Source: Sympetrum striolatum
Lineage: Eukaryota > Arthropoda > Insecta > Odonata > Libellulidae
DNA length: 64,000 nt
Reading direction: 5' to 3'
NCBI GenBank assembly: GCA_947579665.1
Contig: OX388343.1
Location: forward strand, 105,963,657 to 106,027,656
Position numbers and translations under genes: made by a program. The notes under the pieces were generated by a model, which was given only the letters and a program-made list of their open reading frames with translations, ran no database searches and had not been told where the DNA came from. Of this stretch, positions 42,827-56,900 are shown piece after piece (position 1 is the first letter of the stretch; each line of letters opens with the position of its first letter).

Positions 42827-45800
42827 TTTTTCGATCATGAAATGACGAAAACGAGACAAAAAGGAGGAAAATATTGAAATATCGCCAGAACTTTCCGTTT
42901 TCAATGCTTTTTTCTTTCATATCTCGAAAAAATGACGAAAATTTAGGAAGAATGCAGGAAAAAAATTGAAATTTCGCTTAAATTGTTCGTTTTTTTTTGC
43001 TTTTTTCGGTCATTTCTCAATAAGATGAGTAAAATTAAGGAAAAAATGAGGAAAAAATTAGAAATTTTGCTAAAATTATTCGTTTTTGTTGCTTTTTTCG
43101 ATAATATTTCGAAAAAATGAGGAAAATTAAGGAATAAATAGAGGAAAAAAATGAAATATCGCTAAAATCATTCGTTTTTGTTGCTTTTTTCGATAACCTA
43201 TCGATAAAATGATGAAAAGAAAGGAAAGAAAAGAGAAAGAAATTGAAATATCGCTAAAATTATTCGTTTTTGCTTCCATTTTCGGTCATATCTCGATAAA
43301 ATGAGGAAAATTAAGGAATAAAAGGGGAAAAAATTGAAATATCGCTAAAATTATTGATTTTTGTTGCTCTTTTCGACAGTATCTCGTAAAAATGAGGAAA
43401 ATTACGGAAAAAAAAGAAGAAAAAAATTGAAATTTCGCAAATATTATTCGTAATGGTACTTTTTTCGATAATAAATCGAAAAAATGAGGAAAATAAAGGA
43501 AAAAAAGTGGAAAAAAATTGAAATTTTCTAAAATTCTTCGTTTTTTTTGCTTTTTTTGGTCATCTCGATAGAATGAGGAAAATTAAGGAAAAAAAAGAGG
43601 AAAAAATTTGAAATTTCACTAAAATTATTCGTTTTTTTTGGCTTTTTTTATGACAGATCTCGGTAAAATGAGGAAAATAAGGGAAAACAAGAGAAAAAAA
43701 ATGAAATGACGCTAAAATCATTTGTTTTTGTTGCTTTTTTCGATAATATCTCAATAAAATGAGGAAAATTAAGAAAAAGAAAAGGAAAAAAATTGAAATT
43801 TCGCTAAACTTATTCGTTTTTGTTTTTTTTTCGGTCATATTTTGTTGAAATGAGCAAAGAAATTGAAATTTCGCTAAAATTATCTGTTTTGTTTTGTTAT
43901 TATATTATATGTTGCATTTTTCGGTCATATCTCAATAAAATGAGGAAAATTAAGGAAAAAAAGAGGAAAAAAATTAAATTACGTTAAAATTATTCGTTTT
44001 TATTGCTTTCTTCGGTCATATTTCTATAAAATGAGAAAATGTAAGGAAAAAAAGAAGAGATAAAATTGAAATTTCGCTAAAAATATTCGTTTTTGTTGTT
44101 CTTTTCGATAATATCTCAATAAAATGAGGAATATTAAGGAGAAAAAAGATGAAAAAAATTGAAATTTCGCTAAAATTATCTGTTTCGTTTCTTTTCTCGA
44201 TAATATATCAATAAATTAAGGAAAATTAAGGAAAAAGGAAATAAATTGATATTTTGCTAAAATTATTCGTTTTTGTTGCATTCTTCGGTTATATCTTAAT
44301 AAAATGAGGAAGAGTAGGGAAAAAACAGGAAAAAATTAAAATTTCGCTAAAATTATTAGTTTTTGTTGCTATTTTGGATAATATCTCAAAATAATGTGGA
44401 AAATTTATTAAGAAATAGAGGATAAAAATTGAAATTCCGCTAAAATTATTTTTTTTTTTTAAATCTTTTTTATAATATCTTAATAAAATGAGGAAAATAA
44501 GGGAAAAAAAGAGGAAAAAAATGAAGTTATGCTCAAATAATTCGTTATTGTTGCTTTTTTCGGTAATATCTCGATAAAATGAATAAAATAAAGGAAAACA
44601 ACGGGTAAAACATTGAAATTTCGCCAATGTTATTCATTTTTGTTGCTTTTTTCGATCATATCTCGATAAAATGAGAAAATTTATGGAAATAAAAGAGTTA
44701 AAAAATTGAAATTTGACTAAAATTATTCGTTTTTGTTGTTTCTTCGATAATATCGCTATAAAATGAGGAAAATTAAGGATATAAAAAGAAAAAAATTGAA
44801 ATTTCGCTAGAATTATCTGTTTGGTTTCTTTTCTCGATAATATCTCAATAAAATGAAGAAAATTAAGAAAAAAAAGCGAAAAAACATTAAATTACGTTAA
44901 AATTATTCGTCAAATATATCAATAAATTAAGGATAATTAAGGAAAAAAGGGAAAAAATTGATATCTTGCTAAAATTATTCGTTTTTGTTGCATTTTTTGG
45001 TCATTTCTCAATAAGATGAGGAAAATTTAGGAAAAAAAAGAGGAAAAAAATTGAAATTTCGCTAAAATTATTCGTTTTTGTTGCTTTTTCGTAATTTTTC
45101 GATAGAATGAGAAAAATTAAGGAAAAAAAGAGGAGATAAAATTAAAATTTCGCTAAAATTATTCGTTTTTGTTGTTCTTTTCGATAATATCTCAATAAAA
45201 TGAGGAATATTAAGGAGAAAAAAGATGAAAAAAATTGAAATTTTGTTAAAATTATCTGCTTCGTTTGTTTTCTTGATAATATATCTTTAAATTAAGGATA
45301 ATTAAGGAAAAAAGGGAAAAAATTGATATTTTGCTAAAATTATTCGTTTTTGTTGCATTTTTTGGTCATATCTTAATAGAATGAGGACAATGAAGGAAAA
45401 AAATAGAGGAAAAAAATTAAAATTTCGCCAAAAAAATTTCGTTTTTGTTACTTTTTTCGATTATATCTTGATAAAATGAGTAAAATAAAGGAAAAAAGGC
45501 TAAAAAATTGAAATTTCGCTAATGTTATTCGTTTTTGTTGCTTTTTCGATCATTATAAGTTATATTGAGGAAAATTAAGGTAAAAAAAGAGGAAATAAAA
45601 TAAAATTTCGCTGAAATTATTTTTTTTTGGCTTTTTTCGTTACTTTCTCAATAAGATGAGGAAAATTTAGGAAAAAAAAGAGGAAAAAATTGAAACTTCG
45701 CTAAAATTATTCGTTTTTGTTACTTTATTCGATAACATCTCGAAAAAATGAGGAAAATTAAAGAATAAATAGAGGATAAATATTTAAATATCGCTAAGAT

Positions 45801-46479
45801 TATTATTTTTTGTTGCTTTTTTCGATTATATCTCGATAAAATGGGGAAAGTTAAGGAACAAAATTGAAATTTTGCAAACATTATTCGTTTTTGTTAATTT
45901 TTTCGGTCTTATCTCGATCAAATGAAGAAAATTAAGGAAGATAATTGAAATTTTGCTAACTTTATCTGTTATCGCTTCTTTTTTTGGTCATATCTTGATA
46001 AAATGAGGAAATTTAAGGAAAAAAAAGAGGAACAAAAACTAAATTTAGCTAAAATTATTCGTTTATGTTGCTTTTTTCGATAATATCTAAATAAAATGAG
46101 GAAAATTAAGAAAAGAAAAGAGGAAGAATTTTGAAATTTCGCTAAAATTATTCTTTTTTGTTGCTTTTTTCGATTATATCTCGATAAAACGGGGAAAATT
46201 AAGGAAACAAAGGAATATAATTGAAATTTTGCAAAAATTATTCGTTTCTGTTGCTTTTTTCGGTCATATATCGGTAAAATGAAGAAAATTAAGGAAAAAA
46301 ATTGAAATTTCGCAAAAAATTATCTGTTTTTGTTGCTTTTTTCGATAATATTCTCGATAAAATGAGGAAAATTAAGGAAAAAAAAGAGAAAATAAATTGA
46401 AATATCACTATAATTATTCGTTTTTGCTGCTTTTTTCGATCATATCTTGATATTATGAGGAAAATTAAGGAAAAAGTGA

Positions 46480-47570
46480 AAATAAATTGGAATTTCACTA
46501 TGATTATTCGTTTTTGTTGCTTTTATCGATAAGATCTTGATAATATGAGGAAAATTAAGGAAAAAAAGTGGAAATAAAACTGAAATTTCACCATAATTAT
46601 TCGTTTTTGCTGCATTTTTCGATCATATCTTGATAATATGAGGAAAATTAAGGAAAAAGAGAGGAAATAAATTGAAATTTGGCTAAAATTATTCGTTTTG
46701 TTGCTTTTTTCGATAAATTCTTGGTAAAAAGAGGAAAATTAAGGAAAAAAATGGAGGACATAATTTGAAATTTCGCTTAAATTACTCGTTCTGTTGCTTT
46801 TTTCGATAATTTCTCAGTAAAATGAGCAAAAATGAGGAATAATAAGAGGAAATAAAAATGGAATTTCGTTAAAATTATTCGTTTTTGCTGCTTTTTTCGA
46901 TCATATCTTGATAATATGAGGAAAATTAAGGAAAAAAGTATGAAATAAATTGAAATATCACTATAATTATTCGTTTTTGCTGCTTTTTACGATAATATTC
47001 TCGATAAAATGAGGAAAATTAAGGAAAAAGAGAAAATAAATTGGAATTTCACTATGATTATTCGTTTTTGTTGCTTTTATCGATAATATCTTGATAATAT
47101 GAGGAAAATTAAGGAAAAAAAGTGGAAATAAAACTGAAATTTCACCATAATTATTCGTTTTTGCTGCATTTTTCGATCATATCTTGATAATATGAGGAAA
47201 ATTAAGGAAAAAGAGAGGAAATAAATTGAAATTTGGCTAAAATTATTCGTTTTGTTGCTTTTTTCGATAAATTCTTGGTAAAAAGAGGAAAATTAAGGAA
47301 AAAAATGGAGGACATAATTTGAAATTTCGCTTAAATTACTCGTTTTGTTGCTTTTTTCGATAATTTCTCAGTAAAATGAGCAAAAATGAGGAATAATAAG
47401 AGGAAATAAAAATGGAATTTCGTTAAAATTATTCGTTTTTGCTGCTTTTTTCGATGATATCTTGATAATATGAGGAAAATTAAGGAAAAAAGTAGGAAAT
47501 AAATTGAAATATCACTATAATTATTCGTTTTTGCTGCTTTTTACGATAATATTCTCGATAAAATGAGGAA
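46480..47570 (+). repeat. 550-bp (six-unit) higher-order repeat
   Basis: The landmark ggaatttcactatgattattcg lies near 46490 and again near 47040, with the intervening variants (accataattattc, ggctaaaattattcg, cgcttaaattactcg) in the same order. Confidence 0.75.
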
Positions 47571-50445
47571 AATTAAGGAAAAAAAGAGAAAATATATTGA
47601 AATTTCACTATGATTATTCGTTTTTGTTGCTTTTTTCGATAATATCTTGATAATACGAGGAAAATTAAGGAAAAAAAGAGGAAATAAAATTGAAATTTCA
47701 CTATAATAATACGTTTTTGCTGCTTTTTTCGATCATATCTTGATAATATGAGTAAAATTATGGAAAAAGAGAGGAAATAAATTGGAATTTCGCTAAAATT
47801 ACTCGTTTTGTTGCTTTTTTCGATAATTTCTCAGTAAAATGAGCAAAAATGAGGAAAAAAGGAGGATATAAATTGAAATTTCGCTAAAATTATTCGTTTT
47901 TGTTGCTTTTTCGTACGTACTCGATAGAATGAGGAAAATTAAGCAAAACAATAAGGAGATAAAATTCAATTTTTGCAAGAATTATTCGTTTTTGTTGCTT
48001 TTTTCGATAATGTATCGATAAAATGAGGAAAATTTAGAAAAAAAAGAAATAAATCGAATTTTTGCTCAAATAATTCGTTTTTGTTCCTTTTTTTTGTCAT
48101 ATCTCAATAAAATTATCAAAATAAAGGATAAAAAGGAATAAAATTGATATTTTGCTGAAATTAATCGTATTTGTTGCTTTTTTCGGTCACGTCTTGATAG
48201 AAAGAGGAAAATTAAGGAAAAAATTGAAATTTCGCTAGTTTTGTTCGTTTTTGTTGCTTTTTTCGATCATTATAGGATAAAATGAGGAAAATTAAGGAAG
48301 AAAAAGAGGAAAAAAATTGAAATTTTGCTAATTTTATCTTTTTTATTTCTTATCTCGATAATATCTCAATAAAATTATCAAAATAAAACAAAGAAAAGAA
48401 AAAAAATTGATATTTTGCTTAAATTCACCGTATTTGTTACTTTTTTCGGTCATATCTTGATAAGATGAGGAAAATTAAGGAAAAAAATTGGAAAAAATTG
48501 AAATTTCGCCGAAATTATTCGTTTTTTTATTTGCTTTTTTCGATAATATCTCGATGAAATGAGGAAATTTAAGGAAGAAAAAGAGGAAAAAAATGAAATT
48601 TCGCTAAAATGTTTCGCTTTTGTTGCTTTTTTCGATAATATCTAGATTAAATGACAAAAAATTAAGGAAAAAAAGGAAAACAATTAAATTTTCGCTAAAA
48701 TTATTCGTTTGTGATGCTTTTTTAGGTCATATCTCGATATTATGAGTAAAATTAAGGGAAAAAAATTGAAATTTCGCTAATTTTTTTTGTTTTTGTTGCT
48801 TTTTTCAAGCATTATCACATAAAATGTGGAAAATTAAGGAAAAAAATGAGGAAAAAAATGGATATTTCGCTAAATATATTCGTTTTTGTTGCTTTTTTCG
48901 ATCATATCTTGATAAAATGAGGAAAATTAAGGAAATAAAAGAGGAAAAAATTGAAATTTTGCTAAAATTATCTTTTTTCTTTCTTATCTCGATAATATGT
49001 GAATAAAATGAGGAAAATAAAGGAAAACAATGGAATAAATTTAAATATCGCTGAAAGTATTGGTCTTTGTTGCTTTTTCGATAATATATAGATAAAATGA
49101 GGAAAATTAAAGAAAAAAAAGAGGAAAAATAATGAAATTTTGATAAAATGTTTCGTTTTTGTTGCTTTTTTCGATTATATCAAGATAAAATAATATAAAA
49201 TTAAATAAAAAAAGAATAAGAATTAAATATAAAATTATTCATTTTTGATGCTTTTTTAGGTCATTTCTCGATAAAATGAGGACAAAATAGGAAAAAAAGA
49301 GGAAAAGAATTGAAATTTCGCTAAAATTATTCTTTTTTGTTGCTTTTTTCCGTCATATCTTGTTGAAATGAGGAAATTAAGGATGAAAAAGAGGGAAAAA
49401 ATGAAATTACGCTAAAATCTTTCGTTATTGTTACGTTTTTTGATCATATCCTGATAAAATGAGGGAAATTTAGGAAAAAAATTTAAATTTCGCTAAACAT
49501 ATTCGTTTTTGTTGCTTTTTTCAATATAATCAAGATAAAATAAGGAAAATAAAGGAAATAAAAGAGGAAAAAATTATATTTCGCTAAAATTTTTCGCTTT
49601 TGTTGCTTTTTTCGACAATATCTAGAAAATTTGACAAAGTATAAGGAAAAAAATTGAAATTTCACTTAAATAATTCGTTTGTGATGATTTTTTAGGTCAT
49701 ATCTCGAGAAAATGAGGATAAAATAGGAAAAAAAAGAGGAAAAGAATTGAAATTTCGCTATTAATTTTAGTTTTTGTTGCTTTTTTCGATAATATATCGA
49801 TAAAATGAGGAAAATTAAAAAAAGAGGAAAAAATTTGAAATTTTGCAAAAATTATTCGTTTTTGTTTCTTTTTTTTGTCATATCTCGATAAAATGAAGAA
49901 AATTAAGGAAGAAAAAGGGGATAAAAATTGAAATTTCATTAAAATTATTAATTTCTGTTACTCTTATCGACAGTATCTCGATAAAATTAGGAAAATTGCG
50001 AAAAAAAAGAAGAAAAAAATTGAAATTTCGCTAAAATTATTCGTTTTTGTTGCTTTGTTTGTACATATCTTGGTAAAATGAGGAAAATTAAGGAAATAAA
50101 AGATAAAAAAAATGAAATTTCGCTAAAATTACCTGTTTTTATTTCTTTTTTCGATAATAACTCGATAAAATGAGGAAAATAAGGGAAGAAAAAGAGAAAA
50201 AAAATGAAATTTCGCTAAAGCTATTTGTTTTTGTTGCTTTTTTCGATCATATCTTGATAATATGAGTAAAATTATTGGAAAATAAAGGGAAAAAAATTGA
50301 AGTTTCACTAATTTTGTTCGTTTTTGTTGCTTTTTTCGATTATATCTAGATAAAATAATAAAAAAATAAATAAAAAAAGAATAAGAATTAAATATAAAAT
50401 TATTCATTTTTGATGCTTTTTTAGGTAATTTCTCGATAAAATGAG
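46925..50445 (+). repeat. 3.52-kb higher-order repeat, copy 1
   Basis: Landmark variants recur 3,520-3,523 bp downstream: 46959 and 50482, 48824 and 52345, 49483 and 53004, 50129 and 53649. Identity is high, with small A-run differences. Confidence 0.85.
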
Positions 50446-53400
50446 GAAAATTAAGGAAAAAGAGAAAATAAATTGAAATATCACTATAATTATTCGTTTT
50501 TGCTGCTTTTTACGATAATATTCTCGATAAAATGAGGAAAATTAAGGAAAAAGAGAAAATAAATTGGAATTTCACTATGATTATTCGTTTTTGTTGCTTT
50601 TATCGATAATATCTTGATAATATGAGGAAAATTAAGGAAAAAAAGTGGAAATAAAACTGAAATTTCACCATAATTATTCGTTTTTGCTGCATTTTTCGAT
50701 CATATCTTGATAATATGAGGAAAATTAAGGAAAAAGAGAGGAAATAAATTGAAATTTGGCTAAAATTATTCGTTTTGTTGCTTTTTTCGATAAATTCTTG
50801 GTAAAAAGAGGAAAATTAAGGAAAAAAATGGAGGACATAATTTGAAATTTCGCTTAAATTACTCGTTTTGTTGCTTTTTTCGATAATTTCTCAGTAAAAT
50901 GAGCAAAAATGAGGAATAATAAGAGGAAATAAAAATGGAATTTCGTTAAAATTATTCGTTTTTGCTGCTTTTTTCGATGATATCTTGATAATATGAGGAA
51001 AATTAAGGAAAAAAGTAGGAAATAAATTGAAATATCACTATAATTATTCGTTTTTGCTGCTTTTTACGATAATATTCTCGATAAAATGAGGAAAATTAAG
51101 GAAAAAAAGAGAAAATATATTGAAATTTCACTATGATTATTCGTTTTTGTTGCTTTTTTCGATAATATCTTGATAATACGAGGAAAATTAAGGAAAAAAA
51201 GAGGAAATAAAATTGAAATTTCACTATAATTATTCGTTTTTGCTGCTTTTTACGATAATATTCTCGATAAAATGAGTAAAATTATGGAAAAAGAGAGGAA
51301 ATAAATTGGAATTTCGCTAAAATTACTCGTTTTGTTGCTTTTTTCGATAATTTCTCAGTAAAATGAGCAAAAATGAGGAAAAAAGGAGGATATAAATTGA
51401 AATTTCGCTAAAATTATTCGTTTTTGTTGCTTTTTCGTACGTACTCGATAGAATGAGGAAAATTAAGCAAAACAATAAGGAGATAAAGTTCAATTTTTGC
51501 AAGAATTATTCGTTTTTGTTGCTTTTTTCGATAATGTATCGATAAAATGAGGAAAATTTAGAAAAAAAAGAAATAAATCGAATTTTTGCTCAAATAATTC
51601 GTTTTTGTTCCTTTTTTTTGTCATATCTCAATAAAATTATCAAAATAAAGGATAAAAAGGAATAAAATTGATATTTTGCTGAAATAAATCGTATTTGTTG
51701 CTTTTTTCGGTCACGTCTTGATAGAAAGAGGAAAATTAAGGAAAAAATTGAAATTTCGCTAGTTTTGTTCGTTTTTGTTGCTTTTTTCGATCATTATAGG
51801 ATAAAATGAGGAAAATTAAGGAAGAAAAAGAGGAAAAAAATTGAAATTTTGCTAATTTTATCTTTTTTATTTCTTATCTCGATAATATCTCAATAAAATT
51901 ATCAAAATAAAACAAAGAAAAGAAAAAAATTGATATTTTGCTTAAATTCACCGTATTTGTTACTTTTTTCGGTCATATCTTGATAAGATGAGGAAAATTA
52001 AGGAAAAAATTGGAAAAAATTGAAATTTCGCCGAAATTATTCGTTTTTTTATTTGCTTTTTTCGATAATATCTCGATGAAATGAGGAAATTTAAGGAAGA
52101 AAAAGAGGAAAAAATGAAATTTCGCTAAAATGTTTCGCTTTTGTTGCTTTTTTCGATAATATCTAGATTAAATGACAAAAAATTAAGGAAAAAAAGGAAA
52201 ACAATTAAATTTTCGCTAAAATTATTCGTTTGTGATGCTTTTTTAGGTCATATCTCGATATTATGAGTAAAATTAAGGGAAAAAAATTGAAATTTCGCTA
52301 ATTTTTTTTGTTTTTGTTGCTTTTTTCAAGCATTATCACATAAAATGTGGAAAATTAAGGAAAAAAATGAGGAAAAAAATGGATATTTCGCTAAATATAT
52401 TCGTTTTTGTTGCTTTTTTCGATCATATCTTGATAAAATGAGGAAAATTAAGGAAATAAAAGAGGAAAAAATTGAAATTTTGCTAAAATTATCTTTTTTC
52501 TTTCTTATCTCGATAATATGTGAATAAAATGAGGAAAATAAAGGAAAACAATGGAATAAATTTAAATATCGCTGAAAGTATTGGTCTTTGTTGCTTTTTC
52601 GATAATATATAGATAAAATGAGGAAAATTAAAGAAAAAAAAGAGGAAAAATAATGAAATTTTGATAAAATGTTTCGTTTTTGTTGCTTTTTTCGATTATA
52701 TCAAGATAAAATAATATAAAATTAAATAAAAAAAGAATAAGAATTAAATATAAAATTATTCATTTTTGATGCTTTTTTAGGTCATTTCTCGATAAAATGA
52801 GGACAAAATAGGAAAAAAAGAGGAAAAGAATTGAAATTTCGCTAAAATTATTCTTTTTTGTTGCTTTTTTCCGTCATATCTTGTTGAAATGAGGAAATTA
52901 AGGATGAAAAAGAGGGAAAAAATGAAATTACGCTAAAATCTTTCGTTATTGTTGCGTTTTTTGATCATATCCTGATAAAATGAGGGAAATTTAGGAAAAA
53001 AATTTAAATTTCGCTAAACATATTCGTTTTTGTTGCTTTTTTCAATATAATCAAGATAAAATAAGGAAAATAAAGGAAATAAAAGAGGAAAAAATTATAT
53101 TTCGCTAAAATTTTTCGCTTTTGTTGCTTTTTTCGACAATATCTAGAAAATTTGACAAAGTATAAGGAAAAAAATTGAAATTTCACTTAAATAATTCGTT
53201 TGTGATGATTTTTTAGGTCATATCTCGAGAAAATGAGGATAAAATAGGAAAAAAAAGAGGAAAAGAATTGAAATTTCGCTATTAATTTTAGTTTTTGTTG
53301 CTTTTTTCGATAATATATCGATAAAATGAGGAAAATTAAAAAAGAGGAAAAAATTTGAAATTTTGCAAAAATTATTCGTTTTTGTTTCTTTTTTTTGTCA

Positions 53401-53966
53401 TATCTCGATAAAATGAAGAAAATTAAGGAAGAAAAAGGGGATAAAAATTGAAATTTCATTAAAATTATTAATTTCTGTTACTCTTATCGACAGTATCTCG
53501 ATAAAATTAGGAAAATTGCGAAAAAAAAGAAGAAAAAAATTGAAATTTCGCTAAAATTATTCGTTTTTGTTGCTTTGTTTGTACATATCTTGGTAAAATG
53601 AGGAAAATTAAGGAAATAAAAGATAAAAAAAATGAAATTTCGCTAAAATTACCTGTTTTTATTTCTTTTTTCGATAATAACTCGATAAAATGAGGAAAAT
53701 AAGGGAAGAAAAAGAGAAAAAAAATGAAATTTCGCTAAAGCTATTTGTTTTTGTTGCTTTTTTCGATCATATCTTGATAATATGAGTAAAATTATTGGAA
53801 AATAAAGGGAAAAAAATTGAAGTTTCACTAATTTTGTTCGTTTTTGTTGCTTTTTTCGATTATATCTAGATAAAATAATAAAAAAATAAATAAAAAAAGA
53901 ATAAGAATTAAATATAAAATTATTCATTTTTGATGCTTTTTTAGGTAATTTCTCGATAAAATGAGG
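50446..53966 (+). repeat. 3.52-kb higher-order repeat, copy 2
   Basis: It directly adjoins copy 1. From 53967 a third, partial copy resumes about 1.16 kb before the end of the unit (53968 matches 52805), and another partial copy begins near 56531. Confidence 0.85.
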
Positions 53967-56900
53967 AAAAAATAGGAAAAAAAGAGGAAAAGAATTGAAA
54001 TTTCGCTAAAATTATTCTTTTTTGTTGCTTTTTTCCGTCATATCTTGTTGAAATGAGGAAATTAAGGATGAAAAAGAGGGAAAAAATGAAATTACGCTAA
54101 AATCTTTCGTTATTGTTGCGTTTTTTGATCATATCCTGATAAAATGAGGGAAATTTAGGAAAAAAATTTAAATTTCGCTAAACATATTCGTTTTTGTTGC
54201 TTTTTTCAATATAATCAAGATAAAATAAGGAAAATAAAGGAAATAAAAGAGGAAAAAATTATATTTCGCTAAAATTTTTCGCTTTTGTTGCTTTTTTCGA
54301 TAATATCTAGAAAATTTGACAAAGTATAAGGAAAAAAATTGAAATTTCACTTAAATTATTCGTTTGTGATGATTTTTTAGGTCATATCTCGAGAAAATGA
54401 GGATAAAATAGGAAAAAAAAGAGGAAAAGAATTGAAATTTCGCTATTAATTTTAGTTTTTGTTGCTTTTTTCGATAATATATCGATTAAATGAGGAAAAT
54501 TAAAAAAAGAGGAAAAAATTTGAAATTTTGCAAAAATTATTCGTTTTTGTTACTTTTTTTTGTCATATCTCGATAAAATGAAGAAAATTAAGGAAGAGAA
54601 AGGGGATAAAAATTGAAATTTCATTAAAATTATTAATTTCTGTTACTCTTATCGACAGTATCTCGATAAAATTAGGAAAATTGCGAAATAAAAGAAGAAA
54701 AAAATTGAAATTTCGCTAAAATTATTCGTTTTTGTTGCGTTTTTCGATAATATCTTGATAAAATGAGCACGATTAAGGAAAAAAGTGAGAAAAAACATTG
54801 AAATTTCGCTAAAATTATTCGTTTTTGTTGCTTTGTTTGTACATATCTTGGTAAAATGAGGAAAATTAAGGAAATAAAAGAGAAAAAAAATGAAATTCCG
54901 CTAAAATTACCTGTTTTTATTTGTTTTTTCGATAATAACTCGATAAAATGAGGAAAATAAGGGAAGAAAAAGAGAAAAAAAATGAAATTTCGCTAAAGCT
55001 ATTTGTTTTTGTTGCATTTTTCGATCATATCTTGATAATATGAGTAAAATTATTGGAAAATAAAGGGAAAAAAATTGAAGTTTCACTAATTTTGTTCGTT
55101 TTTGTTGCTTTCTTCGATCATTATTAAAGAAAATGAGGAAAATTAAGGAAGAAAAAGAGGAAAAAAATTGAAATTTTGCTAAAAATATTCGTTTTTGTTG
55201 CTTTATTCGATCATATCTCGATAAAATGGGGAAAATTAAGGAAATAAAAAAGGAAAAAAAATGAAATTTTGCTAAAATTTTTCGTTTTTGTTGCTTTTTT
55301 CAATATAATCTCGATAAAATAAGGAAAATAAAGGAAATAAAAGAGGAAAAAAATTGAAATGTAGCTAAATTATCTTTTTTGTTTCTTATCTCGATAGTAT
55401 CTCAATAAAATTATCAAAATAAAGGAATAAAATTTATATTTTGCTAAAATTCATCATATTTGTTGCTTTTTTCGGTCACATCTTGATAAGAAGAGGAAAA
55501 TTAAGGAAAAAAATTTGAAAAAATTTGAAATTTCGCTTTAATTATTCGTTTTTTGTTGCTTTTTTCGATAATATCTCGATAAAATGAAAAAATTAAGGAA
55601 AAAAGGAAAAAAATTGAAATTCCGCTAAAATTATTCGTTTGTGATGCTTTTTTAGGTCATATCTCGATAAAATGAGCAAGATTAAGGAAAAAAAAGAGGA
55701 AAAACATTGAAATCTTGCTAAAATTATTCGTTTTTGTTGCTTTTTTAACACATATCTTGGTAAAATGAGGAAAATTAAGGTAATAAAAGAGAAACAAAAC
55801 TGAAATTACGCTAAAGCTATTCGTTTTTGTTGCTTTTTTCGATCATATCTCGATAATATGAGTAAAATTATTGGAAAAATGAAGGAAAAATGAAATAAAA
55901 TGAGGAAAATAAAGGAAAACAATGGAAAAAATTTGAAATTTCGCTGAAATTATTGGTTTTTGTTGCTTTTTCGATAATATATAGATAAAATGAGGAAATT
56001 TAAGGAAAAAAGAGGAAACAAAATGAAATTTTGATTAAATGTTTCGCTTTTGTTGCTTTTTTCGATAATATCAAGATAAAATAATAAAAAATTAAATAAA
56101 AAAGAGGAAGAATTAAATATAAAATTATTCGTTTTCGATGCTTTTTAGGTCATTTCTCGATAAAATGAGGAAAAATTAGGAAAAAAAGCTGAAAAGAATT
56201 GAAATTTCGCTAAAATTATTCTTTTTTGTTGCTTTTTTCCGTCATATCTTGTTGAAATGAGGAAATTAAGGATGAAAAAGAGGGAAAAAATGAAATTTCG
56301 CTAAAGCTATTTGTTTTTGTTGCTTTTTTCGATCATATCTTGATAATATGAGTAAAATTATTGGAAAATAAAGGGAAAAAATTGAAGTTTCACTAATTTT
56401 GTTCGTTTTTGTTGCTTTTTTCGATTATATCTAGATAAAATAATAAAAAATTAAATAAAAAAAGAATAAGAATTAAATATAAAATTATTCATTTTTGATG
56501 CTTTTTTAGGTCATTTCTCGATAAAATGAAGAAAAAATAGGAAAAAAAGAGGAAAAGAATTGAAATTTCGCTAAAATTATTCTTTTTTGTTGCTTTTTTC
56601 CGTCATATCTTGTTGAAATGAGGAAATTAAGGATGAAAAAGAGGGAAAAAATGAAATTACGCTAAAATCTTTTGTTATTGTTGCGTTTTTTGATCATATC
56701 CTGATAAAATGAGGGAAATTTAGGAAAAAAATTTAAATTTCGCTAAACATATTCGTTTTTGTTGCTTTTGCTTTTTTCAATATAATCAAGATAAAATAAG
56801 GAAAATAAAGGAAATAAAAGAGGAAAAAATTATATTTCGCTAAAATTTTTCGCTTTTGTTGCTTTTTTCGATAATATCTAGAAAATTTGACAAAGTATAA

